From the NCBI GenBank assembly GCA_016218185.1, contig JACREP010000072.1, positions 1-5,338 of the forward strand: a stretch of DNA of 5,338 nt, given 5' to 3'. Below the pieces are notes generated by a model. The model saw only the letters and a program-made list of their open reading frames with translations, ran no database searches and had not been told where the DNA came from. Numbering within the stretch: position 1 is the first letter of the stretch; each line of letters starts with the position of its first letter. The DNA comes from Candidatus Gottesmanbacteria bacterium (GTDB taxonomy: Bacteria; Patescibacteriota; Microgenomatia; UBA10105; UBA927). Of this stretch, positions 5,049 to 5,338 are shown one piece after another. A program made the position numbers and the translations under genes.

Positions 5049-5057
5049 ATTTTATCA
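5049..5057 (-). promoter_or_regulatory. Candidate extended -10 promoter for the 162-residue gene
   Basis: On the - strand, TGATAAAAT contains TAAAAT (5049-5054) with a TGn extension. The expected transcript start is near 5042, leaving a leader of only about 3 nt before the ATG at 5039. I see no -35 box at the usual distance. The surrounding AT-rich DNA makes a chance match possible. Confidence 0.4.
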
Positions 5058-5072
5058 AACAGGTTGCGGCGG

Positions 5073-5097
5073 CCCTTCGGTAAACTCAGGGTAAACT
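5073..5097. repeat. Short CCCTTCGG...CTCAGGG palindromic repeat with overlapping direct repeat
   Basis: CCCT (5073-5076) and AGGG (5088-5091) pair around an 11-nt middle, in the form of the widespread CCCTTCG-n-CTCAGGG intergenic repeat. GGTAAACT occurs twice, at 5079-5086 and 5090-5097, an 11-nt direct repeat. The element lies between the gyrA stop and the next promoter. It has no T-run, so it is not called a terminator. Confidence 0.5.
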
Positions 5098-5105
5098 TGG
5101 GTGAT

Positions 5106-5338
5106 CTATTTTGTCAGACACGTTGCTGCTGCAATTGTATCACTTTTATCGGTAAAACGCATTAAAATAACGCCGCTCGTGGCCCGTCCGAGGCGGGGGA
5201 CGGAGGCAATCGGCAGCTTGACGACCTGGCCGCGAGTGGAGGTTAAGACGACACCCTCGCAGTCGCTAGGGACGATCTGGGATACAATAACTTTGCCGGT
5301 TTTGTCATTGATCGCTGCCACTTTAACGCCCTGACCTC
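5106..5338 (-). CDS. gyrA: DNA gyrase subunit A, C-terminal end (5' part outside window)
   Basis: The last 76 or so codons of gyrA enter from the right edge and stop at TAG 5106-5108. The frame is open to the edge and begins GQGVKVAAINDKTGKV, so the GTG at 5321 is internal and not a start. The product is the last blade of the GyrA C-terminal beta-pinwheel, the domain that wraps DNA and gives gyrase its negative supercoiling activity. The diagnostic segment is GVVLTSTRGQVVKLP followed by the strand motif PRLGRATSGVILMRF. The ParC tail differs in this region, and the well-kept pinwheel repeat with RLGRATSGV favours GyrA over ParC. The protein ends soon after the blade (AAATCLTK) with no acidic tail, unlike E. 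coli GyrA. Confidence 0.9.
   Translation of the reverse strand, partial: GQGVKVAAINDKTGKVIVSQIVPSDCEGVVLTSTRGQVVKLPIASVPRLGRATSGVILMRFTDKSDTIAAATCLTK

Overview
The window looks like a piece of a bacterial chromosome, probably from the candidate phyla radiation (Patescibacteria). The evidence is indirect: short, tightly packed genes, no Shine-Dalgarno motif in front of any of the six visible starts, several promoters that place the transcript start at or next to the start codon, a SIMPL-domain protein behind a short coiled-coil protein, and a FolD with relaxed motifs. TGA is used as a stop by three genes (the ATP-grasp gene, the coiled-coil gene and folD), so the recoded Gracilibacteria/Absconditabacteria code does not apply. 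No rRNA, tRNA, CRISPR array or transposase gene is visible.

Left part (1-2493). The end of a gene for an ATPase-plus-winged-helix protein runs in from the left edge. It is followed by an ATP-grasp ligase of the D-Ala-D-Ala ligase superfamily on the + strand, and a stand-alone C39/papain-like cysteine peptidase on the - strand, facing it. These two genes have an unusually symmetrical architecture. Each start codon lies 9 or 10 nt downstream of the same arm of a REP-like palindromic element (735-768 and 2431-2493, in opposite orientation). Each has a sigma70-like promoter candidate with 17-nt spacing upstream of that element. Their 3' ends converge on two copies of another palindromic repeat (1765-1832), which contain both stop codons. 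The ligase and peptidase suggest a peptide or amide-bond making and cleaving pair. This convergent, repeat-framed unit is the best candidate here for an undescribed system, but its function is inferred only from the two protein families.

Right part (2583-5338). All genes are on the - strand. In transcription order they are the end of gyrA (entering from the right edge), an unrecognised 162-residue protein, folD, and a two-gene operon of a 92-residue coiled-coil protein and a membrane-anchored SIMPL/DUF541 protein joined by an ATGA overlap. The operon has the best promoter in the window (TTGACA, 17 nt, TAGTAT), whose -35 box overlaps the folD stop codon and whose predicted start point is the A of the ATG, which predicts a leaderless mRNA. 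folD and the 162-residue gene have extended -10 promoters that also leave almost no leader.

GyrA (DNA supercoiling) and FolD (one-carbon folate interconversion) are housekeeping genes. The ligase/peptidase unit looks more accessory. No gene-free stretch exceeds 300 bases; the longest, 2421-2582, holds a REP-like element and a promoter candidate.
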